From: Prunella strophiata
Lineage: Eukaryota > Chordata > Aves > Passeriformes > Prunellidae
Reading direction: 5' to 3'
NCBI GenBank assembly: GCA_036583965.1
Contig: JAZBQD010000030.1
Location: 57,103,551 to 57,167,550, forward strand
Length of the DNA stretch: 64,000 nt
The translations under genes were made by a program, and so were the position numbers. Positions 1 to 14,700 of this stretch are shown one piece after another. Within the stretch, counting starts at the first letter, position 1. Every line of letters starts with the position of its first letter. Under the pieces are notes generated by a model. The model was not told where the DNA came from. It did no database searches and saw only the letters and a program-made list of their open reading frames with translations.

Positions 1-3000
1 TGCAGTCCTTTCATGGAAAGACAAGTCAGTGATTTGCAGAAATTAAAAGGAATTCATATTCCTGAATAATAATAAAAAAAGACAAACCTAGACATTTACT
101 TTGTAAAAGCTTCAATGTAAAAAAACTACATCACTCTCCCTTCAAAAAATTGTTCTGAGCAATATGATAATGCACCAGTCCAGAGGCCAAAAGTAATAGT
201 CCTTTATTCATGATGTCATAGGAAACTAGGAGAACTTAGGCTAAACTTGTACTTCTGTGTCTTTCATGTTGTAAATCCAGTAGCTTATTACACTAATGCA
301 TGAACCTGAAAAAGGAAAATCTGCTAGAATTATAAAGAAGAAAATGGAAAACTTTTGAAATTAAATGATGCATGACTTCTAAACAAAATTTAACCACTCA
401 TATTAAGAATAGCAAAAAATAATTGCAGTATCTGGCACTTTTTTAGGAAAGAAAAAATCTAATAATTTTATTTATAATGGTGATAAAAAAATGTGAGAAG
501 GTCTTTTAACTCTCTTTTGTGTGTCTCTTATTTTGTCTCTCTCTTATTCTAGTGTGAATAAGAAGTGGTCTAAAAAACTTTCATTTTTTTTTTCCAGAAT
601 CAGGATTTAATAGTGTCTTCTAGATGCAGAATAAAGCTGAGTGTAAAGAAAGGCAGCTAATTGTAGAAAAGGAAAGGACACTGTCACACTCTCTCTGAAA
701 ATAACCTATAAAGTCTTTATATTTTAATTCTATTTGTTTGAACATTAAAGAAAATATGGTCATGTTAAAATTTTTCTAAGTATCACATCCTGAGTCAGGT
801 TAATAACTTTAATTTTGCCAGCTTTAAGACAAAGGGAGGAGTTACAGAAGTTCTTTGGAAGATCCATAAGAGGATCATCCTGGCAAGATGAATGTGTTAT
901 TTATGGCTTTTGACAAAGCTAAAACATTTCAAAGTATCAAAGCCTTTTAGATTTTTTTTTTTTTAATATTGTTTTTTAATATTGGTAATTTGGATTGACA
1001 TAGGGGGATGGAAGAGTTAACAGTAAAGCCCAAGAAACCATTGAATATAATAGGGACTGAATTACAGGCAGTTCATAAATGAAAATTTGAGTCCAGGTTT
1101 TTATGTCTGTGTTTGTGCATATCCATACATTTACTGGTCTTCACAGTTCTATTAATTTTGTTCAATTTCTTAAAAGCATTTTTAATAAGGCCTTTTTAAT
1201 AAAAAAAAAAATATACTATGAATTTCCCAATTTGTGTAATAATAGCTTTAAATATTCTTGCATTAACTGATCCTCCAGACAAGCTATTTCAATGTGTTGA
1301 CTTTTCCTCGTTACATTTTTTTAAATTATTTTTTAGAATAATGGGAGATTGAAAGTTGTGGCCATTGTTTAAATATTGAATACCTTTTTTGACTTTAGCA
1401 AAGAAAATGTCACAAGATTAGATGTACTACTCCATCATCCAAAACCACTTGATTTATACTTTTCTTCATTTATTTATGTCTTGCATGAGTTACAAATGAT
1501 ACCTCAACATCCTTTTGAGGAAAGGCCATTGTTTCTTTATGGTTTCTTTACTGGGCATTTACCTTGTTATGTAAACTTTCCTCTAATGAAAAGAAAGGAG
1601 AAAAAATTAAAATCCAGGAGGGAAGCACAAAAAATGCCTTACTGTAGTCTTGTTAACCAAACCATGGGCAAAACCCACTGGTTATCATGATAAACTGTAA
1701 CTTTCATTTTATCTAGTGACATGCATTCAGGTAAAACAATGTGTAAAATCTAAACATGTTTAAAACCCTTTCTTTTTAATAGACTACTATTTAAGACAGA
1801 ACATCCTAATGTTTCTATGGATATCAGAATTTCTTCCCTGCCTTAGAATTGTGAAATTTTGCAGAAAAGAGCTGAAGGATATCCTTATATAATTTTGTTA
1901 ATGTCTTCAAAACTATATTAGATCAGTGACCCATCTGCTGTCCAATGCACAGAAACCATGAGTGGAGAATTCCAGAAAATCCACAACATGAACATAATAA
2001 GCATTTTCTTTGAGCTTATAGTGGTTTACACTTCAGAGATTTCCTGGACCAGAGGAGGTGTCCTTGGATGTATCTTTTAGCAGATTTTTCATGAATTAAG
2101 TTATAAGAATTAAAACCATTATAACTACATTTAATCATTTATTAAATAAAAGGTGCAAGAAAACAATGCAGTGTATTTGTATGGTGTATTTGTATGGTAA
2201 GGATGGAGTTTTTCTCTCTGTACACCTACTTAGAGATAACTTTTTGTATTTGGGAGCACCACAGAAAGAGAAAAGGATAAAAAGATAATTTCAAAGGCCA
2301 TATTATTGAATCTTTTTTTGGAAACACAACATAATGGAAAAAGTCCAGTCAGGTTTAGTATCCAGCATATTCAAAAAAAAAAAAAAAATAAGATTAAAGA
2401 ATAATGTTTCAGGGAAGTATGTCTGTAAGCAATTATAGGTAAGTCAACAACGCAAAATCAAAGGAGTAGTTCACAGTTCTCTCCATACATCTCAGAGGAA
2501 CAGTCCCAAACAAATAAGTTCACAAAAACTGTGGATTCTGTATTCATCTTATGCTTCAGGTTAGACAAACTGTTGAGATGAAAGGCTATTATCTTGTACA
2601 ATATGCATGATTTACCTATATGCTAAATTTCTGTGGGTTTTGCTGGGATTTTTATTCATTTTTTAAACAATTACTTTAATAGAAATATTTACAATTCAAA
2701 TTTCTCTTTTCATCATTTTTTAACTTTAGGGCGAATTTTATCAAGATGCAAATCAATAATTCAGAACTTGCTAGAGAATGAAATATAAATTTGATAAACA
2801 AGAAAAAATGAGGTATCTTCAATATGCAGAAAGCTTTTTCTCAGCTTCTAGCTCCCGTGAATGTCACAATAATTTGAAACAGCACAGTTTTTACATGCTA
2901 TTTTTTTTCCATGCATCTAAACTTGCTTTTGAGATGTACTTTCTCTTTAGGACAGTGTGTTCTTATTAACTAAGGCTCTTAAAAATAGAATCAACCAGCT

Positions 3001-5800
3001 AATTGCCAGATATAGCAAAGTAGACAGATGATTGCAAAAGCAGATAAGTGTGTCATGAACTTTCCAAAAAGGTTGCCCACTTAGCCATCAATGGATTGGA
3101 TGAAAGGTACTCAGAAATCAGCCTGTAGCTGGACTAATCACATCTAGCTCTGACCTCCTAAAGGGAAGATGTCTGTAGCCACTGATGAAACATAAGTGTT
3201 TAACATCAGTGGGATGATTTACGGTTTTGAAAGGGTTCAGATTATGAAATGAGTTACTCTAAAATATCCCTCTGCTTTACTCTTCTCTTTACTCTTGACT
3301 GACTACCTATGATAGACATCAGTTGCCTAAACATTGGAGTCAGGTGACATGTCAAATCTGCTGGACTAGCCAAAATGTTCACAGAGGAACAGGAGAGCTT
3401 TGAGAGGCACCTTTGTGCAGAGGCTGATGGAAACCAGCTGATATATATTAGATCAACTCCAGTGACTTCGGGCTCCTAAGGTGACAGAATATTCACTTTT
3501 ACAGAGGGATTGAACTCCAGATTACAGGCAGCTTCTAGTATTTCTGAGCTCCTTCTGTAGTCAAAGGATTCACAAACAATACATAGCCCTTTATTCAGTT
3601 ACTTTTACATGGGTATCTATTGCTGTTTGGAATGCTTAGTAGTGTTCCTACTGTTCTCTAGATGCATGGCTGTTTCATTTATTATTACCTGGTCATTACC
3701 AGGTTCTTTGGGAATCTTGAATATCCTAGCACTGTTGAAGTCCTAATTCAGTCAGTTGAGTAGAGTCTTTCATAACACACACCACTCTAAGATACCTTCA
3801 AATATTAATTTAGACTTAAGAACTCTGTTTAAATACTCCCATAGCTTCAGCTGCACCAACTTAAAGTTCAGTATTTATGAACACTGGAAAAAAAACTTAG
3901 CAGAATGATGAAGGTAAACTCTGTTAATAATTATCTTAATAATACTCAGCTGCATTTTGGCAGTATATAAAGAATATTATTTTAATTTCCTCGGGCAAGT
4001 TAGCAAATTTTTTCTTAAATACCTTCATGGCTAATCCTTAAAAATTTTTCTGCTTCCAAATAGTCTGCTACCTGTTTCTGAACACTGACATTTCTTTAGG
4101 AAAATCTACATGTCATTTTGCAGGCAAATAGAGACTTTTCTCTCTGAGCTTCAAGAAAGATTCTTGCCTGGTCCCAGACTGGGTAACTGAAGTTAGTAGG
4201 TCTATAGAAAGTCACTGTGTTGGCAGTAGGAGGTGAATAAAAGTTTATTTCAGAGGTGCCAGTGACCTCAATGGTGATGATGTCTTGGTCCATTAATAAT
4301 GTCTACCTGAAACTGTTATTTCTATAGGTTAGTCTGCAACAAAATTCCAGCCTTGCATGACTGCTTGCCTTTCTCCACAAATTCAATCAAAATTTTTAGA
4401 CATCTATTCCCAGTCATGAATAAATAGTGAATGAGGTCTTGATATTTTTTTTAATTTTTTTTTTCTGTCTGCAAACCATTTTTTCAACAGACCAGTGCAT
4501 TAGAAATTTTAAATATTTGCAGTTACTTGAAAAAAAATGTTTGCACAAATTTATTTATGCTTTATAAACATTTTAAGCAATATTATGCACTGATTATGTT
4601 ACCATAGAAAATAAAATATTTGAAAAATTGCACAATTGTTTTGTCAAAAGTAAAAAGTAGAAGAAAACTGCATTCACAATTGCTTTGTCCTGAACAATGA
4701 TTGCACAGAGAAAGGTGGAAAAAATGCAGGCAGATACCTTTGTCTTTGCTATGTCCATGAAATACATTGTGGTAGCAAGAAGTTTTTGCCGTATTAATGT
4801 CATGTAAGTGAACAGTAGCCCTCAGGACTTTTCCTTGTGATGCTAGCTGAATAGCTGAGAGGAACAAGTTTTGCTGAGATGAAAAAAATGTAAAAAATTA
4901 AGACTTATCCTTTGTTTTCTCAATCTTTCACAAAGGTCTTAATGAATACAATGTGTGTGAAACAGAGACAATGAGCATCTGAAGAAGGAACAATACTTAA
5001 AGGAAGAATTACAAAGGATTTTTGAGTCATATTTCATTTCAATATAAATTTGTCCTCTCTGTATTCCATCTTTTCATCTGTAGCTAAGATAAAAACAGAA
5101 TTCAGGTACTCCAAAGGGAAAAAAAAGACCAAAGCAAAATAAAATATTTCTCAAAAGCTGTCTGTAAAATAACTGCTGTAATCCAAACTTTTGGTTAGTG
5201 CTCATGTAACATATTATCCAGGATATACCAAGCATGCACAGTTCAAGTAAAGATAATATCAGCTGAAATATATCCTTTCACATTCCACATCTATTTTTAA
5301 GGGAATGACTATCAGATGGGGTACTTTCCTGCAACCAGTTGCATCCCACAATATTCTCATTAGATTTTTTTATAAGGTGGCACTCCACAGATGTGAAAGA
5401 TTATGTCTATGAAATTATATCACATAATGTGAAAGAGAAAGGGCAGGATCACATTTTTATCCAAAAAACTACACTGCAGTAGCAACCAGTGAGCAGTAGT
5501 GGGGCAAGTACATTGGAAAATATAGCTTCCACCATTGTGAAACACTAGTTATATTGAAAAATAGCATAATTCATGCAGGAACACAAAGTATATTTGCCTA
5601 TTTAGCACCTGTGAAAGACTAAGTTCATAGGCTTAGTGTCCAAATGAGTTCATTAAGCATTTTATATTTTCTCTCCAAACAAATCCTGTCTCTGTAGATG
5701 GTGGTGTATACGTATATCAAAGGGGGAAAATTGACACATTTGGTGTTACAAATCAAGTGTCAAAAAGTGGTAAGACTGTACAGTCTAATCTAAATATAGT

Positions 5801-5831
5801 TTTTTTGTTTTGTTTTGTTTTGTTTTGTTTT
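5801..5831 (+). repeat. (TTTTG)n microsatellite
   Basis: A run of T7 followed by TTTTG units, about five copies, with clean edges. It is a simple sequence repeat with no sign of coding function. Confidence 0.9.
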
Positions 5832-8800
5832 AGTTTTAATTCTGATCCATTATATGGGGTATTTACCTTAATGTAAAGAGTTAATAGCATTGATTTTATA
5901 ACTACTCCTAAATTAGACACAGGTATAATTCCGAGTACATGAATCTCGGTCGCAGGCATCAAGTGGATATACTGGCATTTGCAAGAATATGACTAAATAT
6001 TTGTTAAATGTTTACACTTCTTGCAGGATGAAAGTCCTTTTCATCAAAAATGTAGTGGGTACCTTCTGCAACTGATGTCTTCATGGGTGGGGGTAAATTT
6101 AGCTTTCAGCAAATGAGTCCTTTAAAATAGACAAACTAATATTAATTCTAATATTGTTATGCATAACAGTGGAATTAAAAACTGAACCCTTGATGCACAA
6201 ACAGAGCTGTTATTTGTGCCACAGAAGAGCTCATGGACAGAGAAACATCTATTTTAACAACATTAGAAGTTAAAATGTCTGCAAATTGCAAAGGTCCTGT
6301 TCTCAATTTTAGAATTCAGTTTACACAGAAGTATAATTTACTACTCTATTGCTTGTTTCCAGAGATGGAGGACATTAATATAGATTTAATAGGGATTTTG
6401 GAATGAGTGAGAGTGTTTTTCCCACAGCAATGAAAAGAACTGCCAACATTTGGCTGATGTGATTACTTTCCTGTTGTTTGGATTTCATTGTACATATTTA
6501 CAGTGAATAATATGTTAGTGCAGCTATAGCCATTCCTAAGTGTCATCCTAGTATTTGAAATGGAAGTAAAAATTTAAATGAAATAATTTTTGCTTTGAAA
6601 TTAGAAGTGCTTTGTTTTCTAAAAGTAATGAAATAACTGAATTTGAAAATGTCATGGAAGATGAAAGCTGGTTAAAGGACTCTAGATATAGCCCCTTATT
6701 GGAGGAAGTTCTGTTGCTAAGCAACAAAACCCGTAAAGTGTTAGGTTCATAAAGCACTGATTAATTAATATACTTAGTAGATAGTGAACAAAGTCATAAA
6801 TTGCACTTGAAAGGCTGTATTAAACAACTGGGTGAAACATTTCAGGTAGCAGCTTCAACATTCACTTAAAATTGGAGCCTATGATCAGACTTCCATGACT
6901 TCCAGTGGGGGTCTAAAGCTGGACACTGTTGCAGATTTCAGTCTAAATTTATTTGTGTTGTGTATCCAATATGATAAAGACTTACTATCTTTGAAAGATA
7001 AATCTGGCTGCTGTGAATTTTGAGAAATTCACAAGGATTGCTTTGTTAAGAATATAATTAGAAATATACTACCTGATTTTTGATTGAAGGCAAATAAGAA
7101 AACTAAACAAAGGTTGCATTTTTATAAATCAGTTTCATATTCTGATGCTGAATAAGCTGAAACTGCTGCAGAATAAGAGAAGAATGGCATATATTGTAAT
7201 TCAATTGAGTAATTCCAGAAACATTTTAAAAGGTTCAGCTATGTAGGAAGAACTTAAATGGAGGGATCTTGAAATATAAAAAGATAATAAATTAAATACA
7301 TTTTGGGAAAATTTGGTTTTACAGTATCAAAAGGCACAGAGGATCATGAAAAATTAATCAAGGAAGCCTTATTAGAAGCCTTGTACAAAAGTGTGATTCT
7401 GCTAAATGTTTACATCACTGCAAGTTCCATAAGGTCAGAGGAAAGAAAATGAAAACAAAAGGAAAAAAATACTAAACATAATTGTTAATAATTGGGGTAA
7501 TTCAAAGATCAAAATGCCAGTAGTCCAGAATGACATGAAGATGAAAATAACAACAGACTCCTAGAAACCTTTGTTGAGATAGGACTGCTTCAAATATCTG
7601 TATCTGGGAAAACCCAACCCAATCCAAAACCAACAAACAAACCAAAATACCCACAAACCCAAGCTCTGTGTATGAAAGATTGTTCTTGCAGGAGGTAAAT
7701 ACGTATGAGGTATTGGAAATTAGTCAGGCCACAAATACTGGGAGGGGAAATGTTGACTTTTGCACAGGCTTTTCCTGTAGAAGACAGAAACCTCCACTTT
7801 GGATAAGAGATAATCAGGAACTAGTTTTTGTGATTGATCACCAAATATGTACAAAATATCCCTAGATTCTCATTACAAAATCAATGTAAAAAGAAAATGT
7901 GATCAACTCCACTAGTAGGCTACATAGTCTGCGCCATGCAAGTTTAGAGAACATTGGCAGTTCCAAATCTCTTGGGGAATTTCAGAAATGAAGCCAAACA
8001 CCTGTTGAGCAAAGTAGTTTGAGTTTTGACATTTTGAAGTAAAAAATTAGACTCTGGATGGTATTAGACAGTTATCCTCTGATCAGAGGTCAAAGAAGGA
8101 GAAATAAAATATGCCAAATTTTCAGAGAGCTGAATAATAATAATATTAAGTACACCTTATATATTCCAATATATATATTCACAACCTCCACTATGTCTTA
8201 CCTTAAATTTCAGCCGACATTAACTTCAAAAATTTTTACTTATGTTGTCTTCTTCAAAACAATGAAGAATTAAAATGAGTTAATGAGAGTATACACCTAT
8301 AATCAAAGTATTTATTATTTTTATTATGTTATACTGTAATTGTGTGCTAAACCTCATAGATTAATTAACTGATTTTTCCATCTATATTTTTAAACTTTAG
8401 TGGAGACTGCCTCAACAAAATTATCTTAAGAGAGCAAACCAGGAGCTCTGCAAACACTTGCAGTTGTACTTTTTCCACTGTATAGAAATATCCTGAATAA
8501 CATGCTTTGGCTTAAAAATAAACTATAGCATCAGCTGAATTGGCTGTTTCTACCTCGCTAGAATTCTGTATATTTTGTGCTTGAGAGACTTGGGAACTGA
8601 AGGGTGGTGGGAGCAAACGGGGGTGGTTGGGATGTCTGTGTGTGGAAAGCAAACGTGAGTTAAGCAAAGCTTGTGTTCCCTTTCACTGGAATCTGTGCCT
8701 AGCTGCTTCACCCTTTTGAAATAAGCTCACACTGCTCAGTTCTACAATCCTTATGCCTGCTGAGAAACACTTAATAGTGAGAGGAGGCTCCTGGGTATCA

Positions 8801-9522
8801 ATGAAACTACTTAGAAGAACTGTAGTACTCAAGCTGAGTAAGGGCTGCAGAAACAAACCCACAAGAACAAGCCCTGAAAGATGTGCTGTTAAAGCAATTA
8901 GAGCTGTAAGCAGGATAGCTCCCCTTCCGGGATTTTAGTGTGAAAATGAAGGTCTAATAACATTTGTTTTCATCATGTTGACTTGCTGAGCCAGTCACAA
9001 GGAAAGATGTGATTAAAAAAAAAAAAAAAAAGGAAGACTAAAAATAATGCTGGAAGAATACAATGGCATAGACTATCCTAAAGCTTCTGGGAGGGAGGAC
9101 ACTGTTGACTAAATCAAGCACTACAGTGCTAATAAATAGTACATATTTGTGACTATCATTTGGGAGATGAAAAAGAAACTGCAGGTGGGATGACACTTAC
9201 TTTCTGGAATACATCTCCTTACTGGTTCCATTTCTTTTTATTAATATATCTGATATCCAAAAGTGTACATTAATAAACATAAAAATTAAATATTTATTAA
9301 ATAATTGCCTATTCTTTCTTGGTGGTTTTTTTTTTTAACAATGTTGCTCTCACTCTTCAGTACTAACTTTAGTTTACTGTATTGTGTTACATGCTTATTT
9401 ATGTTCCATAAAATGGAAAAGTTAAAAAAAAAAGAAGGTCCATAGGGATTGACACCTTGAATGCCACTAACTCAGACAATGAATATTTACAAGATATTGC
9501 CTGCTTTTAAATACTGACATTA

Positions 9523-9583
9523 CTTTTTATATATACACATATATATGTCTATATATATATATATATAATATATGTATATATGT
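9523..9583. repeat. (TA)n-rich microsatellite
   Basis: An imperfect TA dinucleotide tract interrupted by ACAC and GTCT, with an uninterrupted core of roughly 18 bases. The sequence is self-complementary and could form a hairpin or cruciform. Confidence 0.9.
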
Positions 9584-11447
9584 TCACAGAAATACCTGCA
9601 GAGATTGATCCTTATCATATTAAGCTGTGTAGGTGACAAAAAAAGGACCTGCTTCAAGGTATGGTAGCAGAAGACTTAAAGTTTTAATTCTGCTATGGAA
9701 GCAAGAGAAATAGACGACAATATCATTTCATGGCAGCGAGGTCCAGCAAAGCTAATAATAAATGATTTTGGATCATATGTTACCAATACATCAGCACATG
9801 CTTTCTGATTAAATATGTGAAAATCTATACCTCAGAAGCTTTTTTTTTACTTTTGGAAAATGCAACTTCTTTCAATAAATCAATGAACGTTTGGTGGAGA
9901 TTTTGTTATGCGAACCAAGCAGAATCTTAAAAAGGGAGAACAATATGTTAAAAGAAATTTGTTCTGAAAAAGGAATGCTTTGATACTGGAGACAAGCAGC
10001 ACAGCAGGAGCTTAAACAAACGAAAACAACCTTGGTGTGTGCTATTCTTCTCTGGTGACAGCTTTGTGGAGGGCATCTAGCTGTTAGAGAGCAATTTAAG
10101 AGAAGGATCTGGCAGCATGTAGCATCATCGTATCACAACAAAGAAAGAAAATGAGATCTTGCTCTTTTTTTTCCCCATGAAATTCATACTGATAGTCTCT
10201 GTTTTCTATGCTGAATGCATTTATTTGGTGCATGTGTGCAGTGTTGTAGGGAGATACTTTTGCAGTAGTATGCATTAAATTTACACTCAAGAGAAGTTCC
10301 TGCCCTTCTGGAATTGTTCGTATTGGTTTGTTTTTTCCGGAGTCACTCAATAAAAAATTTGTGGTTGGAAAGATTGAAAAGGAGACATACATTTCCCAGT
10401 GAGGGAAAGTAGCTTCAGAGGCAGAGACACAATGTTCCTTCTTTTTACCCTACAGCAAGAAACAGTAGGTGACTCAGGGGAAATGGTGAAAACATGGGCA
10501 TACTTCTTACTGGAACACTAATAACATTCTCCCATTTTGCATCACTCATTTGCTTGATGAGAGTTGTTTCTCCTCATGTGTTGGCAATCCTCCCTCTGTG
10601 CAGGGGGACACAGTGTAATTCCCTGCAAGAAGCAGTTTATAAAATAGTAAGGATGAAATTTCTTCTCACCTCAGTTTTTCATATGGTACCTTTCCAAGGT
10701 TTTGCCACCAGGGACCTCTAGCATAATGCAATGCAGGAATGACTTTCTCCTTTCTTTCTGTCCCAAATAATGTTACAAGTATGCTGCTTTGGCTGCCTAA
10801 ACTTTCATGATTTTCTTTCTTTTATTTTCTTGATTTCCTTCCTAGCTTGTTAGCAGCTGGTGCCACACACCCAAAGAATTTTTAGTCCTGCTCAAATTTT
10901 TCCTTTAATACAAGGTACCTCTGTCCCACTTCTATGTTGCAGTTAGAAAAAGAAGTGTCATTTGTAAAAAATTATATACTTCTGTAAAAAGAAAAAAGCC
11001 TTTAAAAGTTTTTTGCAAGAATCCAAGACATACAAACAAACCTCTTTAGTTATGCTGGTGTTATCTGTCCCAATGATGCTGCTACAAGTTTGAAATAATA
11101 CTTGAATTAATTGTAGATATTGATTGTATAATTTAATCTTATAATTTCTTTTCATGTACACTTTTATCAAGAGTTTTATACATTGCAGTTTCTTCACTTC
11201 ATTTTTTTTTTTTTTTAATCCAGAAAAAACAGCAATCAGGGAAAGAAAAATAGAAGAATAACAAGTTCTAGCTCCAAAATTAATGGGAGACATTAAAACT
11301 TCCCTTCATTTCGCTGAGGCTGGCATAAGATTTTTTACAGATATCTCTAATAATTAGGAGAGTTTAAAAAGGAAGGAAACACCAAACACATGCAACATAA
11401 ACTTCAAATAATTTTCTAACACTAAAGAAGAAAAAAATTTTCCATCA

Positions 11448-11775
11448 GAGGAAGGAAGGAAGGAAGTGAAGGAAGGAAGGAAGGAGGAAGAAGAGAAGGA
11501 AGGAAGGGAAGGAGAAGGAAGAAGGAGAAAGGAAGGAAGGAAGTGAAGGACAAAAGAAGAAAGAAATAACGTAAGACCTACACTTAAGACCAAGAAAACA
11601 TACCCTCCTCGAATCACTCACCCCTACCCCTACCTACCACTCCCTCCCGCCTACAACCCCCTACACTCCCAGAACACATACCCTCCTCCCTAACCCTCCC
11701 TCATCCATCCACCTACCCAATAACACTAAGAAAGAAAGAAAGAAAGAAAGAAACGAAGGAAAAGAAAGAAAAGGA
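11448..11775 (+). repeat. Compound GGAA / C-rich / GAAA polypurine-polypyrimidine block
   Basis: Three parts lie in a row. 11448-11550 is almost pure purine built from GGAA and GGAG units. About 11599-11728 is a C- and A-rich stretch with only about three G residues in 130 bases, including several CCCTCC and CCCTA words. 11728-11775 is a GAAA repeat. The purine bias therefore flips strand and flips back within 330 bases. The ends blend into ordinary AT-rich DNA. It reads as a degenerate compound microsatellite; the G-poor centre is unusual. Confidence 0.85.
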
Positions 11776-14700
11776 CCTGATAAGCTGTTTGTTTCCTCAA
11801 AGACAGGCAGAAACACAAACATGGAGGTTGCCTGTTCAGATTTCGTTTGGGGAGAAAAGAGGATAGGAGAAGGGTTAGTGTCCTACTGCAAATTGGGAAG
11901 TGACTGTAAATGTCATGAAGCATGCTGCATCTTAAGTATTGTCACATTCCCTGGCCTCTGAGCATTTTACTTTAGAGCTTTCAATGCAATTGCTTCTGAT
12001 CTGCTGAAAACACTGATACAACAGAATGCCCTGGAACAAGACATATAATTTTGTTTGCATCATGATTTTTCTCAAATCCCTGCATGACTAATAGGACCAG
12101 AAGTCAAAATGAACTAACTGGTTTTCATTGATTTTTTTTTTTTTTTTTTTTGTCTTCATACAGCACTATACAATACACATATTAGCAAATCTTTTTCATT
12201 GTTATTTATATTCTATTACATAAGTCTTAAAACTGAGTATTAGAACTGAGGAACATTCAAGTATATATAGATGTTTAGATCAAGAGCCTACAATCATAAG
12301 GCTTACATTTAGATGCATCATGTAGTATAATTAAATTAAAAAACTGTTAGAAATATTTAAAATTAAGCATGATTATTAGATTTTTTTGAGTTTGGAGATT
12401 ATAACTTTTTTCATCCCCAGGTTATTTTGCATAGCTCTATATACAAAAATAATACTGATAAATACACAACTAATGATTTCATTGCTCTGTAAACTGTCTG
12501 TCAGTGTTCTTCTGAAATCTTAGCAAGGAAGAGAAAGAAGAATCAGACACAAAAAAAGGATGTCCACATGCATTTCCTCTTCTTTTGCTCAGATCTAATT
12601 TTTTTAATCAGTTCAACAGGAACAGGATAAAGATGTCCATGGGAAACCATTTCTCTGCTGGGAGGAAGAAAAAAAAGTCAATTTAAAGATTTCTGCCTGT
12701 TTCTATTCTTATACTTCGCATTCTAGATGAATCCAAAAAACATGCCAGGTCAGCAAAAAAAACCCCTCAAAGATGTGATAGTTTATGTCTTCCAAAAACA
12801 ATGGCTGCATAGCCTTAAATATCTTATTTTTTTAACATACTAATTAATGTTATCAGATTGAAGAGTAGCAGAAGTATTTTAGATCATGTTTCTTTATTTT
12901 CAAACAATATTTCAATAGAAGTTAAATATTCAGAAATAAAATTCAAGTGGCATGTTGCAAAATGTTACTAGATAGTGAATAACGTGATGCCCTCATTCTT
13001 CTGTGGGACAGAGTATGCTCTTGAAAATATTTTCTTTTATGTATTTGTCCCCGTCCTGCTGCTATTTTTGATACTCAGGGAAAGGTTTCTAGCACATATC
13101 ATCTTCCATTTAGAAGCCTTTTTGTTGTGGGCTATAGTCAATGATTTAGCTAGTTTGTTGCAATGCTTGGCAGAGCATCCTCAGGCTTATTTTCACAGCT
13201 AAGCAAGATTTTGCTAGATGGTCTCTGAATTCACAGTCGTTTTCAGACAACTCAAGAGGGGAAATTGCTGATTATTTGGAAAATGCTGTGTTGCATTTAT
13301 TGAGTTTAAAAAGCAATCTTTTCTTAGGATGATGTGGATAATTTATGTAACTCAACATAGCTAAAAATATTAAGAAAATGGTGGGGGTTTTTTAACCCTT
13401 ACAGTATGACTGCAAGAGGCTACAAATAAGTTCCTACCTGCTTGAACTTGACCTTAGCAATTTTAGACCAATGTTAATGTTTAAGTATTAATGACTTCTG
13501 ATGCAGCTTTCAAAGCAAATTCAATAAAGATCTGACTCCTAACAGATTTGAAAAACAGACAGTCTCCAAGTAATATATTTGATTCCAAGTCACATTTCTT
13601 GTTAGTTCTTTTCCTGAAATACATTCCTTCTTTCGATAAAGACAATCTTATTTTTGTTTTAATTCATGACACAGGAACTGGTTTTAAGCTAAATAAAACT
13701 CATCTCTGGCAAGCGTCATTCGAATAAATTATCCTGTAGCACAGCCACATAATACATTTTATTCTTTACCTGTTCTCCCACATCCTGAGTGCTCTAACCA
13801 TTGTGCTATAGCACCAAAGAAAGCATCATCCTGTGAAAAAAAGAAAAATGAGATACATAAAGGAAAAATAGAGAGAAGCAAGGTAGAGTGAAAGGACCCT
13901 TATGGAGCAACAAGAAAGATATAGCAAAGAACTTTTGTGCATTAATCCAGTCTCACTTCCTTCCTAGGAGTTAGATTAATACTGCTTTCTATGTAAAGAA
14001 TCATGAGGGAAAAAGATATTCACAGACCTTCAGAACTAAGTTTTGAAGTTTTGGGGAAATTAAGAGAAAAGTCTGATTAATTTTGGCTTGCTTTTCTATT
14101 TTTTTTTTTTTTATCTTCCTCTTGGAATATTTCTGCAAACACTGATGGCCTAGACCAATATTTATTCTGGACAGCAATAAAGAGAAGAATGGGTTTTTTC
14201 AGACCTAAAAATCAAAATCTATTTAACTTCCAGGTCTTTTTATGAAAGTTCATCTTGATTCTTATACTATCTGGTTCATTCTGCTTAATGCTGCAGTTCC
14301 CTAAATTAATATTGGTGCACAAAAGTTCTGAAATTATTCCCTTGTACAAGAACCTGTATCAAGACAGCTTCCAACCCTTTCATTCACTGGATGTGCAAGA
14401 GGCAGTAACCATGTCTTCATGGTTATTTGTCAGTATTGCAGATGCATCAAAGCTTGTGTATTCTGTCCATGAGGTCATCTCATTTCAAGTTTTCAGTATC
14501 TGTAGATTTGTTTCCGGTGATATCCAAGGATCCTTTCAGGCTAATTATTACACTATTTAAGGGAAGGTATTAAACTTCTGAAAAGACAGCTGAAAACAGA
14601 AACTCCAAAACAAATAAACAACAAAAATATTTGTATGGTTAACTGTAGAAAACAGAAAACTTGGAAGCTATACTTTGCTATTGTTAATACTCCAAGACTG

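Larger units (their letters stand above)
1..11447. other. AT-rich unique non-coding DNA
   Basis: No gene, RNA gene or recognisable transposon is visible in this stretch. All open frames are short, start in arbitrary context and use AT-rich low-complexity codons. It holds scattered A or T runs (for example about 18 A at 9014-9031), a TTTTG repeat near 5.8 kb and a TA repeat near 9.55 kb. Old, unrecognised repeats cannot be excluded by eye. Confidence 0.7.

Noticed and set aside
10811..10911. Strong pyrimidine tract and CAAG|GTACCT suggesting an exon near 10845-10910
   Set aside because: All three frames contain stops within the putative exon, so a coding exon is not supported.
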